A stretch of DNA of 50,963 bases from an uncultured Clostridium sp. (lineage in GTDB: Bacteria > Bacillota > Clostridia > Lachnospirales > Lachnospiraceae). Below the pieces are notes generated by a model. The model ran no database searches and was not told the origin of the DNA. It saw only the letters and a list, made by a program, of their open reading frames with translations. Shown piece by piece: positions 40,801 to 50,757 of the stretch; within the stretch, counting starts at the first letter, position 1; each line of letters starts with the position of its first letter. Where the stretch lies: positions 1 to 50,963 of the forward strand of contig CAMNRM010000037.1 in the NCBI GenBank assembly GCA_946553025.1, in the 5' to 3' direction. A program made the translations under genes and the position numbers.

Positions 40801-41361
40801 TTACCGATACTTGCGGGCATAGGCCAAAATTGCGGCAATCGTTTTAGAATCCGTAATTTTCCCGGAATAAATCAGTTCTTCCAAATCCTCTAATTTCCAG
40901 CGCTCCACCAAAATCACCTCATCCTCGTCCAGATGCTGGTGAGAAGGCACCAAATCACGGGCAAGGTAAATATCAATATGCTCGTCACAGAAAGCCACGG
41001 TGGTATTGACACTGATTAAAAACTCTACATTCTTTGCCTTAAACCCGGTTTCTTCTTCCAGTTCTCTTACCGCACAGTCTAAGGTAGGCTCTTTAGGATC
41101 ATCGAGCTTCCCCGCCGGAATCTCTAAGGTGTAGCGATCCAGCGCGTTCCTGTACTGGCGCACCATCAAAATTTCTCCGTCTTCGGTCACCGGAATAATC
41201 GCCGCCGCCCCGTCATGATGAATAAAATCCCACCGGCACTCATGCCCGTTGGCAATGACCTGATCCTCATAAATCTTTAAGATCGTCCCCTGATACTTTA
41301 ACTCTCTTCCAAGACGCACTACGGGCGGGTTGTTTTCCTGTAATGACTGTTTTTCACTCAT
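40801..41361 (-). CDS. NUDIX hydrolase, ADP-ribose pyrophosphatase-like
   Basis: The start at 41361 follows GGAGGTAAGGAAG and gives 186 residues. The NUDIX box lies at about 95-115 (GKLDDPKEP then AVRELEEETGF), preceded by the MVRQYRNALDRYTLEIPAG pattern typical of ADP-ribose pyrophosphatases. It should cleave ADP-ribose into AMP and ribose 5-phosphate. It is followed by the SpoIIM-like gene and preceded by proC, in the same direction. Confidence 0.88.
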   Translation of the reverse strand: MSEKQSLQENNPPVVRLGRELKYQGTILKIYEDQVIANGHECRWDFIHHDGAAAIIPVTEDGEILMVRQYRNALDRYTLEIPAGKLDDPKEPTLDCAVRELEEETGFKAKNVEFLISVNTTVAFCDEHIDIYLARDLVPSHQHLDEDEVILVERWKLEDLEELIYSGKITDSKTIAAILAYARKYR

Positions 41362-41450
41362 CTTCCTTACCTCCTGTCTTCGTTCCTGTACCGCTGTTTC
41401 TTTTTGCTGCTTATGCATTCGCATTTCATAAATCTTTCCTGCTGCTTATC

Positions 41451-42248
41451 CTACACCGACTGGCAGCGCCCATAGCAGGCGTCCGTCGCCTTCATCAGCG
41501 CATTGCGCAGGCCGTACTCTTCAAGCGCCTCCACCGCGGCGATCGTCGTTCCTCCCGGAGAACAAACCATATCCTTTAACTCTCCCGGATGCTTTCCGGT
41601 TTCCAGTACCATCTTTGCACTTCCCAGAACGGTCTGGGCAACCATGGTATAGGCTTTGTCCCTGGGCAGCCCGCACTTTACGGCACTGTCGGCTAACGCC
41701 TCGATAAACATATAGACATAGGCCGGGGAACTGCCGCTGGCACATACCACGGCATCCATCAGCCTCTCCTCCACCCGTTCCATCTTTCCAAAAGAGGTAA
41801 AGAAGCGGCAGATCATCTCTTTTTCTTCCTGGGAAAATACCTGCTCGTCAAAGCAGACACCCGTCATCCCTTCCCCTAACAGTGCCGGTGTATTGGGCAT
41901 CGCACGGACGACGCGAACCTGCCCGCCAAGCTTTTGCGCCACCATCTCCACGCTCTTTCCCGGGGCTATGGAAATCACAATCTGTTCTTTTCTTATCTCC
42001 GGCCGAATTTCCTCAAGCACGGACGCATAGTACTGCGGCTTAACCGCCAGCACCAGGTACTTCACCTTCCCGGCACACTCCCGGTTTGACCCGGCAAAAG
42101 GAACCTTTAATTCGCGTTCCATCCGCTTCCCTTTTTCTTTATCCGCATCGGTAAACAGCAAATCCTCTGCCGAAAACCCATGGGAGAGTAAACCGCGGAT
42201 CATTGCCGTTCCCATATTCCCCATTCCGATAAATCCAATCTCTGCCAT
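41451..42248 (-). CDS. proC: pyrroline-5-carboxylate reductase
   Basis: The start at 42248 follows AAGGAGGCAGAG and begins at the Rossmann fold (MAEIGFIGMGNMGTAMIRG), giving 265 residues, normal for ProC. Further family blocks are LAVKPQ, the VRAMPNTPALLGEGMT motif and the C-terminal MVCSPGGTTIAAVEALEE proline-binding signature. It catalyses the NAD(P)H-dependent last step of proline synthesis. No other proline gene lies nearby. The 140-bp gap to rny contains the rny terminator. Confidence 0.95.
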   Translation of the reverse strand: MAEIGFIGMGNMGTAMIRGLLSHGFSAEDLLFTDADKEKGKRMERELKVPFAGSNRECAGKVKYLVLAVKPQYYASVLEEIRPEIRKEQIVISIAPGKSVEMVAQKLGGQVRVVRAMPNTPALLGEGMTGVCFDEQVFSQEEKEMICRFFTSFGKMERVEERLMDAVVCASGSSPAYVYMFIEALADSAVKCGLPRDKAYTMVAQTVLGSAKMVLETGKHPGELKDMVCSPGGTTIAAVEALEEYGLRNALMKATDACYGRCQSV

Positions 42249-42339
42249 CTCTGCCTCCTTCTTGTCTTCACCGCAGCGGGTCTGCCTGCTGCATAATACC
42301 TGCTCTTCGTCGTCTGCTGCTGCACGACACCTGCATTTC

Positions 42340-42379
42340 ATAAAAAGAAGCCCTATGAATCCACGTCCATAAAGCTTCT
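42340..42379 (-). terminator. terminator after rny
   Basis: On the minus strand AGAAGCTTTATG and CATAGGGCTTCT form a 12-bp stem (two G-T pairs) followed by TTTTTA, ten bases past the rny stop. Confidence 0.75.
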
Positions 42380-42388
42380 CTTGTTTTC

Positions 42389-43936
42389 CTATTTAGCGTA
42401 ATCGGTAACTCTCGATTCCCGGATTACATTCACTTTAATCTGCCCTGGATATTCCAGTTCATTCTCAATCCGCTTGGAAATGTCCCTCGCCAGCAATACC
42501 ATATCATCATCATTAATCTGCTCAGGAATTACCATAATGCGGACTTCCCGTCCCGCCTGAATAGCAAAAGACTTGTCCACGCCCTTAAAAGATACGGCAA
42601 TATCTTCTAACTGCTTCAATCTGTTGGTATATGTTTCCAGAGTTTCTCTTCTCGCTCCCGGCCTTGCTGCTGAAATCGTATCAGCGGCCTGTACGATACA
42701 GGCAATTAAACTCTGTGGCTCAACATCGCCATGATGGGATTCCACAGCATTCACCAGTGTCCCTGATTCCTTATACTTGCGGCACAGTTCCACACCCAGC
42801 TGTACATGGGTCCCCTCCTGCTCATGGTCAACGGATTTCCCAATATCATGTAATAGTCCGGCCCGTTTTGCCAGACGCACGTCCAATCCCATCTCCGCGG
42901 CCAGCAGCCCGGAAAGCTGCGCAACCTCAATGGAATGTTTTAACGCATTCTGACCATAACTGGTCCTGAATTTCATCTTCCCTAAAAGCTTCACCAGTTC
43001 CGGGTGAATTCCGTGAACGCCCACCTCAAGGGTAGCCGCCTCTCCTTCTTCCCGCATTAACAGTTCCACTTCTTTTTGCGCCTTCTCAACCATCTCTTCG
43101 ATTCTAGCCGGATGAATTCTCCCGTCTACAATCAATCGTTCCAATGCAATTCTTGCTACTTCTCTGCGAATCGGATCAAATCCGGATAATACGACCGCTT
43201 CCGGTGTATCATCAATAATCAGTTCCACCCCCGTCATCGTTTCCAGGGTACGGATATTTCTTCCTTCTCGTCCGATAATGCGGCCCTTCATCTCATCATT
43301 CGGAAGCTGCACAACAGAAACGGTCGTTTCTGCCACATGATCTGCTGCACACCGCTGGATCGCCGTTACAATATAATCCTTTGCCTTGCGATCCGCTTCT
43401 TCCTTTGCCTTGTTTTCCAGTTCCTTGACTAACTTTGCAGTATCGTGTTTTACATCGTCTTCAACAGATTTTAAAAGGTATTCTTTTGCCTGGTCGGAGG
43501 TCAGTCCTGAAATTTTCTCCAGTTCCTGTATCCCCCTATCGTAAAGTGTATCTACTTCTGCACTTCGCTTGGTCAGGGCATCCTCTCTTTGCTGTAAACC
43601 TGCTTCCCTCTTTTCAAGGGCATCTGCTTTCTTTTCTACATTTTCCTCTTTACTTAATACTCGTCTTTCATAACGCTGAAGTTCTGCTCTTCTTTCCTTG
43701 GTTTCTTTTTCCAGCTCATTCTTAGTCTTTAACGACTCTTCTTTCGCTTCCAGGAGAGCTTCTCGCTTCTTTGTCTCTGCTACTTTTAACGCTTCATCGA
43801 TTATTTCCCGGGACTTCTCTTCGGCCGAGCCAACCTTGCTTTCATAAGTCTTCTTCTGATAAGCAATGGCCATAACCCAGGTAATAGGAGCAACGATAAC
43901 TAAAGTAACCAATGCAGCCATTATTATCGGTGACAC
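42389..43936 (-). CDS. rny: ribonuclease Y
   Basis: The 515-residue protein has the RNase Y layout: one N-terminal membrane helix (about 5-24), a long charged coiled coil to about 190, a KH domain ([20 protein letters not shown]), and an HD domain with [12 protein letters not shown] and the AVESHHGD block. It is the membrane-bound endoribonuclease that starts mRNA decay in Firmicutes. The start is a GTG seven bases after GGAGGTGCTC. A consensus promoter lies upstream, so it is transcribed independently of recA-recX. Confidence 0.95.
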   Translation of the reverse strand: MSPIIMAALVTLVIVAPITWVMAIAYQKKTYESKVGSAEEKSREIIDEALKVAETKKREALLEAKEESLKTKNELEKETKERRAELQRYERRVLSKEENVEKKADALEKREAGLQQREDALTKRSAEVDTLYDRGIQELEKISGLTSDQAKEYLLKSVEDDVKHDTAKLVKELENKAKEEADRKAKDYIVTAIQRCAADHVAETTVSVVQLPNDEMKGRIIGREGRNIRTLETMTGVELIIDDTPEAVVLSGFDPIRREVARIALERLIVDGRIHPARIEEMVEKAQKEVELLMREEGEAATLEVGVHGIHPELVKLLGKMKFRTSYGQNALKHSIEVAQLSGLLAAEMGLDVRLAKRAGLLHDIGKSVDHEQEGTHVQLGVELCRKYKESGTLVNAVESHHGDVEPQSLIACIVQAADTISAARPGARRETLETYTNRLKQLEDIAVSFKGVDKSFAIQAGREVRIMVIPEQINDDDMVLLARDISKRIENELEYPGQIKVNVIRESRVTDYAK

Positions 43937-43983
43937 AGGAGCACCTCCTTATTTAATTTTCATTGTACGAATACAATAGATTA

Positions 43984-44012
43984 ATTTTAAACTCTTTTCG
44001 GTATTATGTCAA
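43984..44012 (-). promoter_or_regulatory. rny promoter
   Basis: Minus-strand TTGACA (44007-44012) and TAAAAT (43984-43989) are 17 bases apart, about 50 bases upstream of the rny GTG start. Confidence 0.7.
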
Positions 44013-44092
44013 GTATATAAGTAAGAATTCGATTCTATTCGGACAATTTAGACAATTTTACCGATGGTTTTAAGGAAGTCCTGCAATATTCG

Positions 44093-44701
44093 TCAAAATA
44101 ATGACGGTCCCCGCAGCACACGGCTGATGGCTTCAAAGGAATACCCTTTTCTTGCCAGTTTTGCTGCCAGTTTTCTGTACTCTTCCCGGCTGAGATTTTC
44201 CCCTGTGTCAATCCCTTTCTGTGCCAGGTATTTCTCAATCTGCTCCTCTTCGTTCACCGGGTGTTCTTCCAGAAGTTCATCAATCAGTTCCCGGGAAAAT
44301 CCTTTTTTCTGCATGGCATAGATTAACTGGCTGCGGCTTTTTTTCTTTCCCTGCGCCTGGACGTAGCGGCTGCCGTAAGCTTCATCATCGATGTAATGAT
44401 GCTTTTTCACCATACTCACGGCGTCTTCTATCACTTCCTGAGGATAGCCCTCCCGGTGCAGAAGATCGATAAGCTCTCTCTCCGTCTTATCGGAGATCAT
44501 CAGTGTCTTTAAGAGCCTTTCCCTGGCCCTGGGCTTAAGCACCTGGCCAAGCAGACGCTCGTAAGCCTCCTCGCTTAATTCACTGCCCTCCGCAAGGGAA
44601 AACTGCCGCAGATCCTGGGGATAGAGCACAAGGGCAAGGTCCTGGTCGAACAAAACCCTGCTCCTTTTCTTATCCAGCCTTTCGACGGCGGTTACCATCA
44701 T
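44093..44701 (-). CDS. recX: regulatory protein RecX
   Basis: The 202-residue protein shows the three-helix repeats of RecX, including [55 protein letters not shown] and the C-terminal [16 protein letters not shown]. RecX binds RecA filaments and modulates their activity. Its ATG overlaps the recA stop by four bases (ATGA), so the two are translationally coupled in one SOS-controlled transcript. Confidence 0.92.
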   Translation of the reverse strand: MMVTAVERLDKKRSRVLFDQDLALVLYPQDLRQFSLAEGSELSEEAYERLLGQVLKPRARERLLKTLMISDKTERELIDLLHREGYPQEVIEDAVSMVKKHHYIDDEAYGSRYVQAQGKKKSRSQLIYAMQKKGFSRELIDELLEEHPVNEEEQIEKYLAQKGIDTGENLSREEYRKLAAKLARKGYSFEAISRVLRGPSLF

Positions 44702-45855
44702 AAGGCAGATTCTCCTTCTTCACTGCCGGGAGCCTCTTCGGTTTCTGCCGGCTTTTCCGAGGACAGCGGGTTAAGCTTTGCCTCTGCCTTAGCAGCTCGT
44801 CCGGAACGGGGAGCCTTCTCTGCGGGCTTTTCCTCTGCCTTGGCTTCTTCCTCTTCTCCTTCAGTCAGACCATAATGCGCTCTGACCTTCTTCTCCACCT
44901 CATCGCGGACTTCCTGGTGCTCATGAAGGTAATTCTTCGCATTCTCCCGGCCCTGGCCGATCTTTGCCCCGTTATAGGCGTACCATGCACCGCTCTTTTC
45001 GATAATATTCTCTTTCGCTGCCAGATCCAGGATATCGCCGTCGGTGGAAATCCCCTTGCCGAACATAATATCAAACTCAGCCTCCTTAAACGGCGGCGCA
45101 ATCTTATTCTTTACCACTTTCACCCGCACGCGGTTTCCGATAACTTCCCCGCCCTGCTTTAAGGACTCGATCCGGCGCACATCCAGACGCACGGAAGAAT
45201 AAAACTTCAGCGCCCGGCCTCCGGTCGTGGTTTCCGGATTGCCGAACATCACGCCCACCTTTTCACGAAGCTGGTTGATAAAGATAACGATACAATTCGA
45301 CTTGCTGATAACCGCCGTCAGCTTTCTAAGCGCCTGGGACATAAGACGCGCCTGCAGGCCCACATGGGAATCTCCCATATCTCCGTCAATCTCCGCCTTG
45401 GGCACAAGGGCCGCTACCGAGTCCACAATCACGATATCCACGGCTCCCGAACGAACCATCGTTTCTGTAATCTCAAGCGCCTGCTCCCCGCTGTCCGGCT
45501 GAGAAATATATAAGTTATCGATATCCACGCCGATATTCTTCGCATACACCGGATCAAGGGCATGTTCTGCGTCGATAAACCCGGCAATCCCGTTACGCTT
45601 CTGCACTTCTGCCACCATGTGCAGGGCAACCGTCGTCTTACCGCTGGACTCCGGCCCGTACACCTCGACAATCCTTCCCCGGGGCACTCCGCCAAGACCC
45701 AGAGCAATATCCAGACTCAGCGATCCCGTAGGAACCGTTTCAATATTCATGTTCGCGCTGGAATCTCCCAGTTTCATCACGGAACCTTTTCCGTAAGCCT
45801 TCTCTATCTGTGTGATCGCCGCGTCCAGTGCTTTTAACTTCTCATCTCTCTCCAT
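44698..45855 (-). CDS. recA: recombinase RecA
   Basis: The start at 45855 follows GGAGGACTGGG, giving 385 residues. Walker [10 protein letters not shown], the [19 protein letters not shown] block, [19 protein letters not shown] and the [16 protein letters not shown] region are standard RecA. The C-terminal ~45 residues are a Glu/Ala/Lys-rich tail, longer than in many homologues. RecA drives homologous recombination and LexA cleavage. The promoter is consensus and carries a LexA box between the -10 and the start codon. Confidence 0.97.
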   Translation of the reverse strand: MERDEKLKALDAAITQIEKAYGKGSVMKLGDSSANMNIETVPTGSLSLDIALGLGGVPRGRIVEVYGPESSGKTTVALHMVAEVQKRNGIAGFIDAEHALDPVYAKNIGVDIDNLYISQPDSGEQALEITETMVRSGAVDIVIVDSVAALVPKAEIDGDMGDSHVGLQARLMSQALRKLTAVISKSNCIVIFINQLREKVGVMFGNPETTTGGRALKFYSSVRLDVRRIESLKQGGEVIGNRVRVKVVKNKIAPPFKEAEFDIMFGKGISTDGDILDLAAKENIIEKSGAWYAYNGAKIGQGRENAKNYLHEHQEVRDEVEKKVRAHYGLTEGEEEEAKAEEKPAEKAPRSGRAAKAEAKLNPLSSEKPAETEEAPGSEEGESAL

Positions 45856-45871
45856 ATCCCAGTCCTCCATC

Positions 45872-45885
45872 CAAACAAGTGTTCG
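45872..45885. promoter_or_regulatory. LexA/SOS box upstream of recA
   Basis: On the minus strand CGAACACTTGTTTG matches the Firmicutes SOS box CGAAC-N4-GTTCG with one mismatch. It lies about 8 bases downstream of the -10 box, a position where LexA would block transcription. Confidence 0.75.
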
Positions 45886-45892
45886 TGTTATG

Positions 45893-45921
45893 ATTATAGT
45901 ATAAAACAAAGCAAATGTCAA
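45893..45921 (-). promoter_or_regulatory. recA promoter
   Basis: A perfect consensus pair on the minus strand, TTGACA (45916-45921) and TATAAT (45893-45898), with a 17-base spacer. Confidence 0.85.
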
Positions 45922-46004
45922 ATACTTCTTTCACTATTTTTACAATACCATAACCGCCAAAAAAAGGCAATAATATTTTCCATATTTTTCCATTTATAAG
46001 CGCT

Positions 46005-46041
46005 AAAAAACGCCCGTCCCCCAAAAAACTCTTTTCGGGCT
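46005..46041 (-). terminator. terminator after the yuiD-like gene
   Basis: On the minus strand GCCCG and CGGGC close a loop of about 20 bases and are followed by GTTTTTT, roughly 65 bases beyond the gene's stop. An outer AACGC/GCGTT pairing may add stability. Confidence 0.5.
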
Positions 46042-46104
46042 TCGCAGCGTTTTTATTATCCGACCATAACTTCCCGGTTATCCATTCCGTTTTGGAAAAT
46101 TCAT

Positions 46105-46566
46105 TCAGTAAAACCAGTAATCCAGCAGAAACGTCAGACCTATGCCCAGAATTGCCCCGGCCACAACCTGCAGCGGCGTATGGCCCACATATTCCTTAAG
46201 CTTTTCCTGAAGAATCTCGCCGTTAAGCTTCAGCGGATTTTCCAGCATAATAAAATTCAAAAGCTTGGCCTGCTTGCCGGTTTCCCGGCGGACACCCATC
46301 GCATCGTACATCACCACCATCGCCAGCACAAAGCTTATGGCAAAGGCAGAAGATCCCACACCGTAGCAGATTCCCGCAGCCGTGGTTAAGCTGCACACCG
46401 TAGCCGAATGGGAACTGGGCATACCCCCGGAACCCACGAGCCGCTCCGCATTAAAACTCTTATTCAGGCAAAAATCCAATAAGGTTTTCAATACCTGCGC
46501 CAGCGTCCAGCCTGCCACAGCACTCATCAGCACCTGATTGTTAAGAATCTCCTGCCACATATCCAT
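46105..46566 (-). CDS. divergent PAP2-family membrane protein, YuiD-like
   Basis: The start at 46566 is chosen because it begins at the conserved N-terminus (WQEILNNQVLMSAVAGW). The 153-residue protein has membrane segments and the family signature LVGSGGMPSSHSATVCSLTT, the SSHS motif of PAP2-like phosphatases, followed by MVVMYDAMGVRRETGKQA and YVGHTPLQV. Members may act on lipid phosphates, but no activity is established. The ribosome binding site is weak, and the upstream HD-domain gene ends 46 bases before it, so co-transcription is likely. Confidence 0.82.
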   Translation of the reverse strand: MDMWQEILNNQVLMSAVAGWTLAQVLKTLLDFCLNKSFNAERLVGSGGMPSSHSATVCSLTTAAGICYGVGSSAFAISFVLAMVVMYDAMGVRRETGKQAKLLNFIMLENPLKLNGEILQEKLKEYVGHTPLQVVAGAILGIGLTFLLDYWFY

Positions 46567-46612
46567 CGAACCTGCTTCCTGTATTTTCGCTGCCTGAAAC
46601 AAAACCAGCCAA

Positions 46613-47179
46613 TCAGGCACCCCGCAGCAAAAACCTCCCTGCAAACCACCCGCGAATTAAAAGCGCTGTTTCTGTCACGCTGCACAGCTTATCTGCGTAC
46701 ACTACGGACATCCCTGCCATGGATTTTGGCGGAACCGGCGTCAGCGGCCACATATGGCAGAGGATAATATCTTCTTCCCCTGAAGTCAGGGAAAAATACT
46801 TTCTTGCATTATTTAAGGCTGCCCTTGGATGGGTGAAGCCGTGAAAATGATTTCCTGTTTCCCGGGCATGGGTGTGCCAGTCGTAGAGAAACAGGTCATG
46901 AAGAAGGCCGGCCCTGGCCGCTTTGCGGTAATCCCAGCCAAACCGCCGGCAAATATGATAACTCAGATACGAAACCTGAAGACAGTGGGCCTTGCAGCTG
47001 GTCGTCCCGTGCTGGATAAAGTTTTCCATCGACTGGAAAACGGGGTGCTCCAAGATATCCCGGACACACTCCATATAGCCCTTATCTTCCAGGTACTTTT
47101 CCTGTTCGCTCCAGGAGGTATCGGCAGCCCAGCGGGCCGCCGCTCTCCTCTCTGCAGCGCTTAAATGAAATCCTCTCAT
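46613..47179 (-). CDS. HD-domain phosphohydrolase
   Basis: The 188-residue protein contains an HD metal-dependent hydrolase domain. HGTTSCKAHCLQVSYLSYHI provides the first His, LLHDLFLYDWH the HD pair, and GFTHPRAALNNA and ILCHMWPLTPVPP later ligands. The last part (GMSVVYADKLCSVTE) carries the conserved Asp. Such small HD proteins cleave phosphate esters or nucleotides. The substrate here is unknown. It lies between glgA and the yuiD-like gene, all on the minus strand. Confidence 0.8.
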   Translation of the reverse strand: MRGFHLSAAERRAAARWAADTSWSEQEKYLEDKGYMECVRDILEHPVFQSMENFIQHGTTSCKAHCLQVSYLSYHICRRFGWDYRKAARAGLLHDLFLYDWHTHARETGNHFHGFTHPRAALNNARKYFSLTSGEEDIILCHMWPLTPVPPKSMAGMSVVYADKLCSVTETALLIRGWFAGRFLLRGA

Positions 47180-47197
47180 CTGCTTTATCCCTGCGCC

Positions 47198-48643
47198 TTA
47201 ATAGCCAATCAGCCAGTCATATAACTCCTGATACTTCATGGCCGAAGTATGCCAGGAGAAATCCTGTGCCATGGCGCGGTCGATAATCTTGTTCCACTCA
47301 CGCTTCTTCTCGTAATAAACATACTTAGCGTAGCGGATGCTTCCAAGCATCTCATGGGCATTATAATTGGCAAAGGAGAATCCCGTTCCTCTTCCCTCGT
47401 ATTCATTATACGGCTCTACGGTATCCTTTAAGCCGCCGGTTTCACGCACGATCGGCACGGTTCCGTAGCGCAGGGCCATCAGCTGGCTCAAGCCGCACGG
47501 CTCGAACAAAGACGGCATCAAAAAGGCGTCACAGGCCGCATAAATCTTGTGGGACAGCGGCTCGGAATAATAAATCTGCGCGGATACCCGGTCGTTATAC
47601 TTCCAGTCATAATGGCGGAACATATTCTCATAGCGCTCGTCGCCGGTACCTAATACCACAAGCTGCACATCGTCCGAACAAATCTCGTCCATCACGCACT
47701 GGATTAAATCCAGGCCCTTCTGATCCGTAAGGCGGGATACGATACCAATCATAAACTTCTTGTCATCCTGTGCCAGACCCAGTTCCTGCTGAAGCGCACG
47801 CTTATTCTTAACCTTTTCCTTGCGGAAGTTCTTTGCATTATAAGGCTGAACAATGTGGGGGTCGGTTTCCGGGTTAAAATCATCGTAGTCGATTCCGTTG
47901 ACTATGCCGCGCAGGCTGTTGGATCGCGCACGCATCAGGCCGTCCAGACCCTCGCCGTAAAACGGCATCTTGATCTCTTCGGCATAAGTATTGCTCACCG
48001 TAGTGATGGCATCGGCAAAGACAATGCCGCCCTTTAACATATTTCCGTCCTTGTAGGCTTCGAGTTTATCCGGGGTAAAGTAGTAATCCGGAAGGCCGGA
48101 AAGCCTCTGAATCGTCTTTACGTCCCACACGCCCTGGAACTTTAAGTTATGGATGGTAATCACCGACTTCATATCGCGGAAAAATTCCCCGTCGTGGAAT
48201 TTATCTTTTAAATGTACCGGAATCAGACCGGTCTGCCAGTCGTGACAGTGGACAACATCCGGCTGAAATCCGATAACCGGAAGGGCAGAAAGCGCAGCCC
48301 TGGAGAAAAAGGCAAACTTCTCCAGATCGTTATACCAGTCGCCATAAGGCTTCGGCCCGCAGAAATAGCTCTCATTATCAATAAAATAAAAGGTTATTCC
48401 CTCATAAACATATTCCAGGATACCCACATAACGGCTCTGTCCCAGATAATCCATGTAAAAATGATTTACATACTGCATCTGGTTGCGCCAGTCTTCCCGG
48501 ATACACAGATACTTGGGGATCATCACCCGAACGTCGAAATATTCCTTATCAAAACATTTAGGAAGAGAACCCACTACGTCTGCCAAACCGCCAGTTTTAA
48601 TAAATGGAACTGCTTCTGATGCCACGAATAATATTTTCTTCAT
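47198..48643 (-). CDS. glgA: glycogen synthase
   Basis: The start at 48643 follows GGGAGG and begins MKKILFVASEAVPFIKTGGL, where KTGGL is the ADP-glucose-binding motif. The 481-residue length is standard. The GT5 C-terminal half contains GIVSRLTDQKGLDLI, the MPSLFEPCGLSQLMAL block and the TVEPYNEYEGRGTGFSF region. It extends glycogen chains from ADP-glucose. No other glycogen genes are in the window. Confidence 0.95.
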   Translation of the reverse strand: MKKILFVASEAVPFIKTGGLADVVGSLPKCFDKEYFDVRVMIPKYLCIREDWRNQMQYVNHFYMDYLGQSRYVGILEYVYEGITFYFIDNESYFCGPKPYGDWYNDLEKFAFFSRAALSALPVIGFQPDVVHCHDWQTGLIPVHLKDKFHDGEFFRDMKSVITIHNLKFQGVWDVKTIQRLSGLPDYYFTPDKLEAYKDGNMLKGGIVFADAITTVSNTYAEEIKMPFYGEGLDGLMRARSNSLRGIVNGIDYDDFNPETDPHIVQPYNAKNFRKEKVKNKRALQQELGLAQDDKKFMIGIVSRLTDQKGLDLIQCVMDEICSDDVQLVVLGTGDERYENMFRHYDWKYNDRVSAQIYYSEPLSHKIYAACDAFLMPSLFEPCGLSQLMALRYGTVPIVRETGGLKDTVEPYNEYEGRGTGFSFANYNAHEMLGSIRYAKYVYYEKKREWNKIIDRAMAQDFSWHTSAMKYQELYDWLIGY

Positions 48644-48778
48644 GACTAAACCTCCCTTACTTCCCTCAATTCTTTTAGTTAAAAAAATACTATCCTTAGT
48701 ATACAATACTTTTCCCTTTTTAGGAAGCCCATTCTATGAATTTTCTGTAACGATTTGACGGTTTTTTCCATAATTTTT

Positions 48779-49585
48779 TCAAATCCGCTTATAATCCAGA
48801 CGGATTTTATCGGCAATCAGGGCAATAAACTCGGAATTCGTCGGTTTTCCCTTCCCCGTGCTCACCGTATAGCCAAATAAATCATTAATCGTTTCCAGGC
48901 GTCCCCGTCCCCAGGCGACCTCGATAGCGTGGCGGATGGCCCGCTCAACCCGGCTGGCGGTTGTCTGATGTTTTTTGGCAATGGCGGGATACAGGATTTT
49001 CGTTACCGAAGACAGCATCTCATGATCCTCCACCGACATAATGATCGCATCCCGCAGATACTGATAGCCTTTAATATGTGCAGGAATACCGATTTCATGC
49101 AGCATGTGGGTCACATCATTTTCCAGATTCTGTTCCATGTACTCCCCTTTGTTGACATAGGGCTTTACCGTGCGCGGATCGGTTCTCTCCCCAGCCCGCT
49201 CCCTGGCCTTTCTCCCTACCCGGCGCACCTTATCCACAATAATTTCCCGTGAAAATGGCTTCATCACATAGTAACTTGCGCCCATGCGGAAAGCGTCGGA
49301 GGTTACGTTTTCACTTCCCGCTGCCGTCACCATAATAAACGACGGGGCCTTTTTTATGCTGCTGTTCTTCTTTATCCGTTCCATCACGGAGATTCCGTCC
49401 ATCCTGGGCATAATCACATCCAAAAGCACGATATCCGGGTTGGTTTTGATGATCATATTGTACGCATCTTCCCCGTTATCTGCCTTTCCTACCACGGAAA
49501 ATCCCTCTTCGGATTCAAAAATCTCCTGTAGCTTTCCCAACATCTGTGGATTATCATCTGCAATTGCAATATTCAAGTCACTCAT
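48779..49585 (-). CDS. spo0A: sporulation master regulator Spo0A
   Basis: The start at 49585 follows AAGGAGGAGTAGC and gives 268 residues. The receiver domain ([18 protein letters not shown], phosphorylated Asp in [14 protein letters not shown], and YYVMKPF) is joined by a linker to the Spo0A-specific DNA-binding domain ([53 protein letters not shown]). Phosphorylated Spo0A controls entry into sporulation. A perfect 0A box and a sigma-A-type promoter lie upstream, suggesting autoregulation. The usual upstream neighbour spoIVB is not seen here. Confidence 0.97.
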   Translation of the reverse strand: MSDLNIAIADDNPQMLGKLQEIFESEEGFSVVGKADNGEDAYNMIIKTNPDIVLLDVIMPRMDGISVMERIKKNSSIKKAPSFIMVTAAGSENVTSDAFRMGASYYVMKPFSREIIVDKVRRVGRKARERAGERTDPRTVKPYVNKGEYMEQNLENDVTHMLHEIGIPAHIKGYQYLRDAIIMSVEDHEMLSSVTKILYPAIAKKHQTTASRVERAIRHAIEVAWGRGRLETINDLFGYTVSTGKGKPTNSEFIALIADKIRLDYKRI

Positions 49586-49615
49586 GCTACTCCTCCTTCT
49601 CGCAGCAGACCACCT

Positions 49616-49645
49616 GCTACTGTTCACGTAGGTCTGCGCGCCTGC
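49616..49645. repeat. solitary unit related to the 33-bp repeat
   Basis: CTACTGTTCACGTAGGTCTG and the following CGCGCCTGC resemble the junction of two units of the tandem repeat at 38970 (TTACTGTTCACATGGGTCTG then CGCACCTG). It lies in the leader between the spo0A promoter and its ribosome binding site. Confidence 0.5.
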
Positions 49646-49670
49646 CACATTTCCATGCGTCCACTCTCTG

Positions 49671-49700
49671 ATTATAGCCGCTGCGAATTCCCGCACGCAA
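49671..49700 (-). promoter_or_regulatory. spo0A promoter
   Basis: On the minus strand a consensus TATAAT (49671-49676) is preceded at 18 bases by TTGCGT (49695-49700). The weak -35 fits a promoter helped by an activator bound just upstream. Confidence 0.5.
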
Positions 49701-49718
49701 TGGTATTTTATCGCAGGA

Positions 49719-49727
49719 TTCGACAAA
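49719..49727 (-). promoter_or_regulatory. 0A box upstream of spo0A
   Basis: Read on the minus strand, TTTGTCGAA is a full match to the core Spo0A-binding consensus. It lies 18 bases upstream of the -35 box of the spo0A promoter, consistent with autoregulation. Confidence 0.7.
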
Positions 49728-49763
49728 GGAATCCTTCTTTTCCCCGAAAAACCACCGTGCCGT

Positions 49764-50639
49764 TTAGCTTTCCATCTCCAAAAAATTCTTTCCCTCTCCC
49801 AAAAGCAGCGCAGCTCCGTTCCAAAATCCGATTTTTTCCTTCACCTCCCCCGGCAATCTTTGCTCCTTTAACCAACAAACCCCCTCCTTCTGCCCCGCCC
49901 AGGGGCTGTCTGTGGCGAAAAGGATATGATCCTCTCCCGCTTGCTGAACAATGCTGGTGAATTGTGACGGTGCAATATAGGGATGGCAAAACGCCGTATC
50001 CAGGTAAACCTGCCCCTTTTTAAAGATTCCCCGCGCAAAAAAATCCGCCGCTTCTTTCCAAGTCCCGTATCCCCCAAGATGGGCAAGGACAAGCTTTGCT
50101 GCCTCGGTTTCCTTAAGCACCTGGGCTGCCATCGAAAGCGTGCAGTGTACGGGTTCAGGCAGCCCGACGTCCATCCCCGCATGGGTAACGACAATCATGC
50201 CAAGTTCCTGGGCATAGCTGATTATCCGTTTATAGCGGATATCGTTAAAAAACACCCCCTGGTAGTCCGGATGAAGCTTAATTCCCGGAAATCCCGCATC
50301 GGCCAGGGCCTTTAATTCCCCCTTATAGTCCGCACTGTCCGGATGAATGCCTCCAAAAGAAATCAGCTTCGGCATCGTTTTCTTTTCCCAGGTTTTATCC
50401 AGAAACCCAAAGTCTTCATTGATCTTTAACGCAAAACGCATAATGCTGTCAAACTGCTTGGGTGCCGTCACCACGGGAAGAATCACCGAAGTATCCACCC
50501 CGGCCTCATCCATCGAAGACAAAAGCCCCGCTACGGTTCCGTCTGTTTCCGGCTCCACCTGTGAACGTTCTGCCAAAAGCCCCAGTGTCTTCTCCGCTAT
50601 CTTTTCCGGAAATACATGGGTGTGAAAATCAATAACCAT
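49764..50639 (-). CDS. amidohydrolase-family protein (TIM-barrel, PF04909-like)
   Basis: The start at 50639 follows AAGGAGGAAGAG and gives 291 residues. The N-terminal metal motif [12 protein letters not shown], the [11 protein letters not shown] block, [18 protein letters not shown] and ILFATDSPW are those of the amidohydrolase-2/decarboxylase-like family. These enzymes bind one metal ion and hydrolyse or decarboxylate small molecules. The substrate cannot be told from context, as the flanking genes are tRNA-Gln and spo0A. Confidence 0.88.
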   Translation of the reverse strand: MVIDFHTHVFPEKIAEKTLGLLAERSQVEPETDGTVAGLLSSMDEAGVDTSVILPVVTAPKQFDSIMRFALKINEDFGFLDKTWEKKTMPKLISFGGIHPDSADYKGELKALADAGFPGIKLHPDYQGVFFNDIRYKRIISYAQELGMIVVTHAGMDVGLPEPVHCTLSMAAQVLKETEAAKLVLAHLGGYGTWKEAADFFARGIFKKGQVYLDTAFCHPYIAPSQFTSIVQQAGEDHILFATDSPWAGQKEGVCWLKEQRLPGEVKEKIGFWNGAALLLGEGKNFLEMES

Positions 50640-50719
50640 TTTCTCTTCCTCCTTCGTGCTTCCTGCTCTCCCGCGTTTAACGCACACCGGATGCACAGGA
50701 CGAATTTTGCAGTAAAATG

Positions 50720-50756
50720 AAAAAACCCGGAAAACCATGTCCATGTTTCCGGGAAA
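50720..50756 (-). terminator. terminator after tRNA-Gln
   Basis: On the minus strand CCCGGAAA and TTTTCCGGG form a stem around CATGGACATGG and are followed by TTTTTTC, directly after the tRNA 3' end. Confidence 0.8.
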
Positions 50757-50757
50757 A

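Noticed and set aside
42249-42388. Amino-acid-responsive leader (T-box) upstream of proC
   Set aside because: The gap contains only the rny terminator and the proC ribosome site; no T-box core sequence was found.
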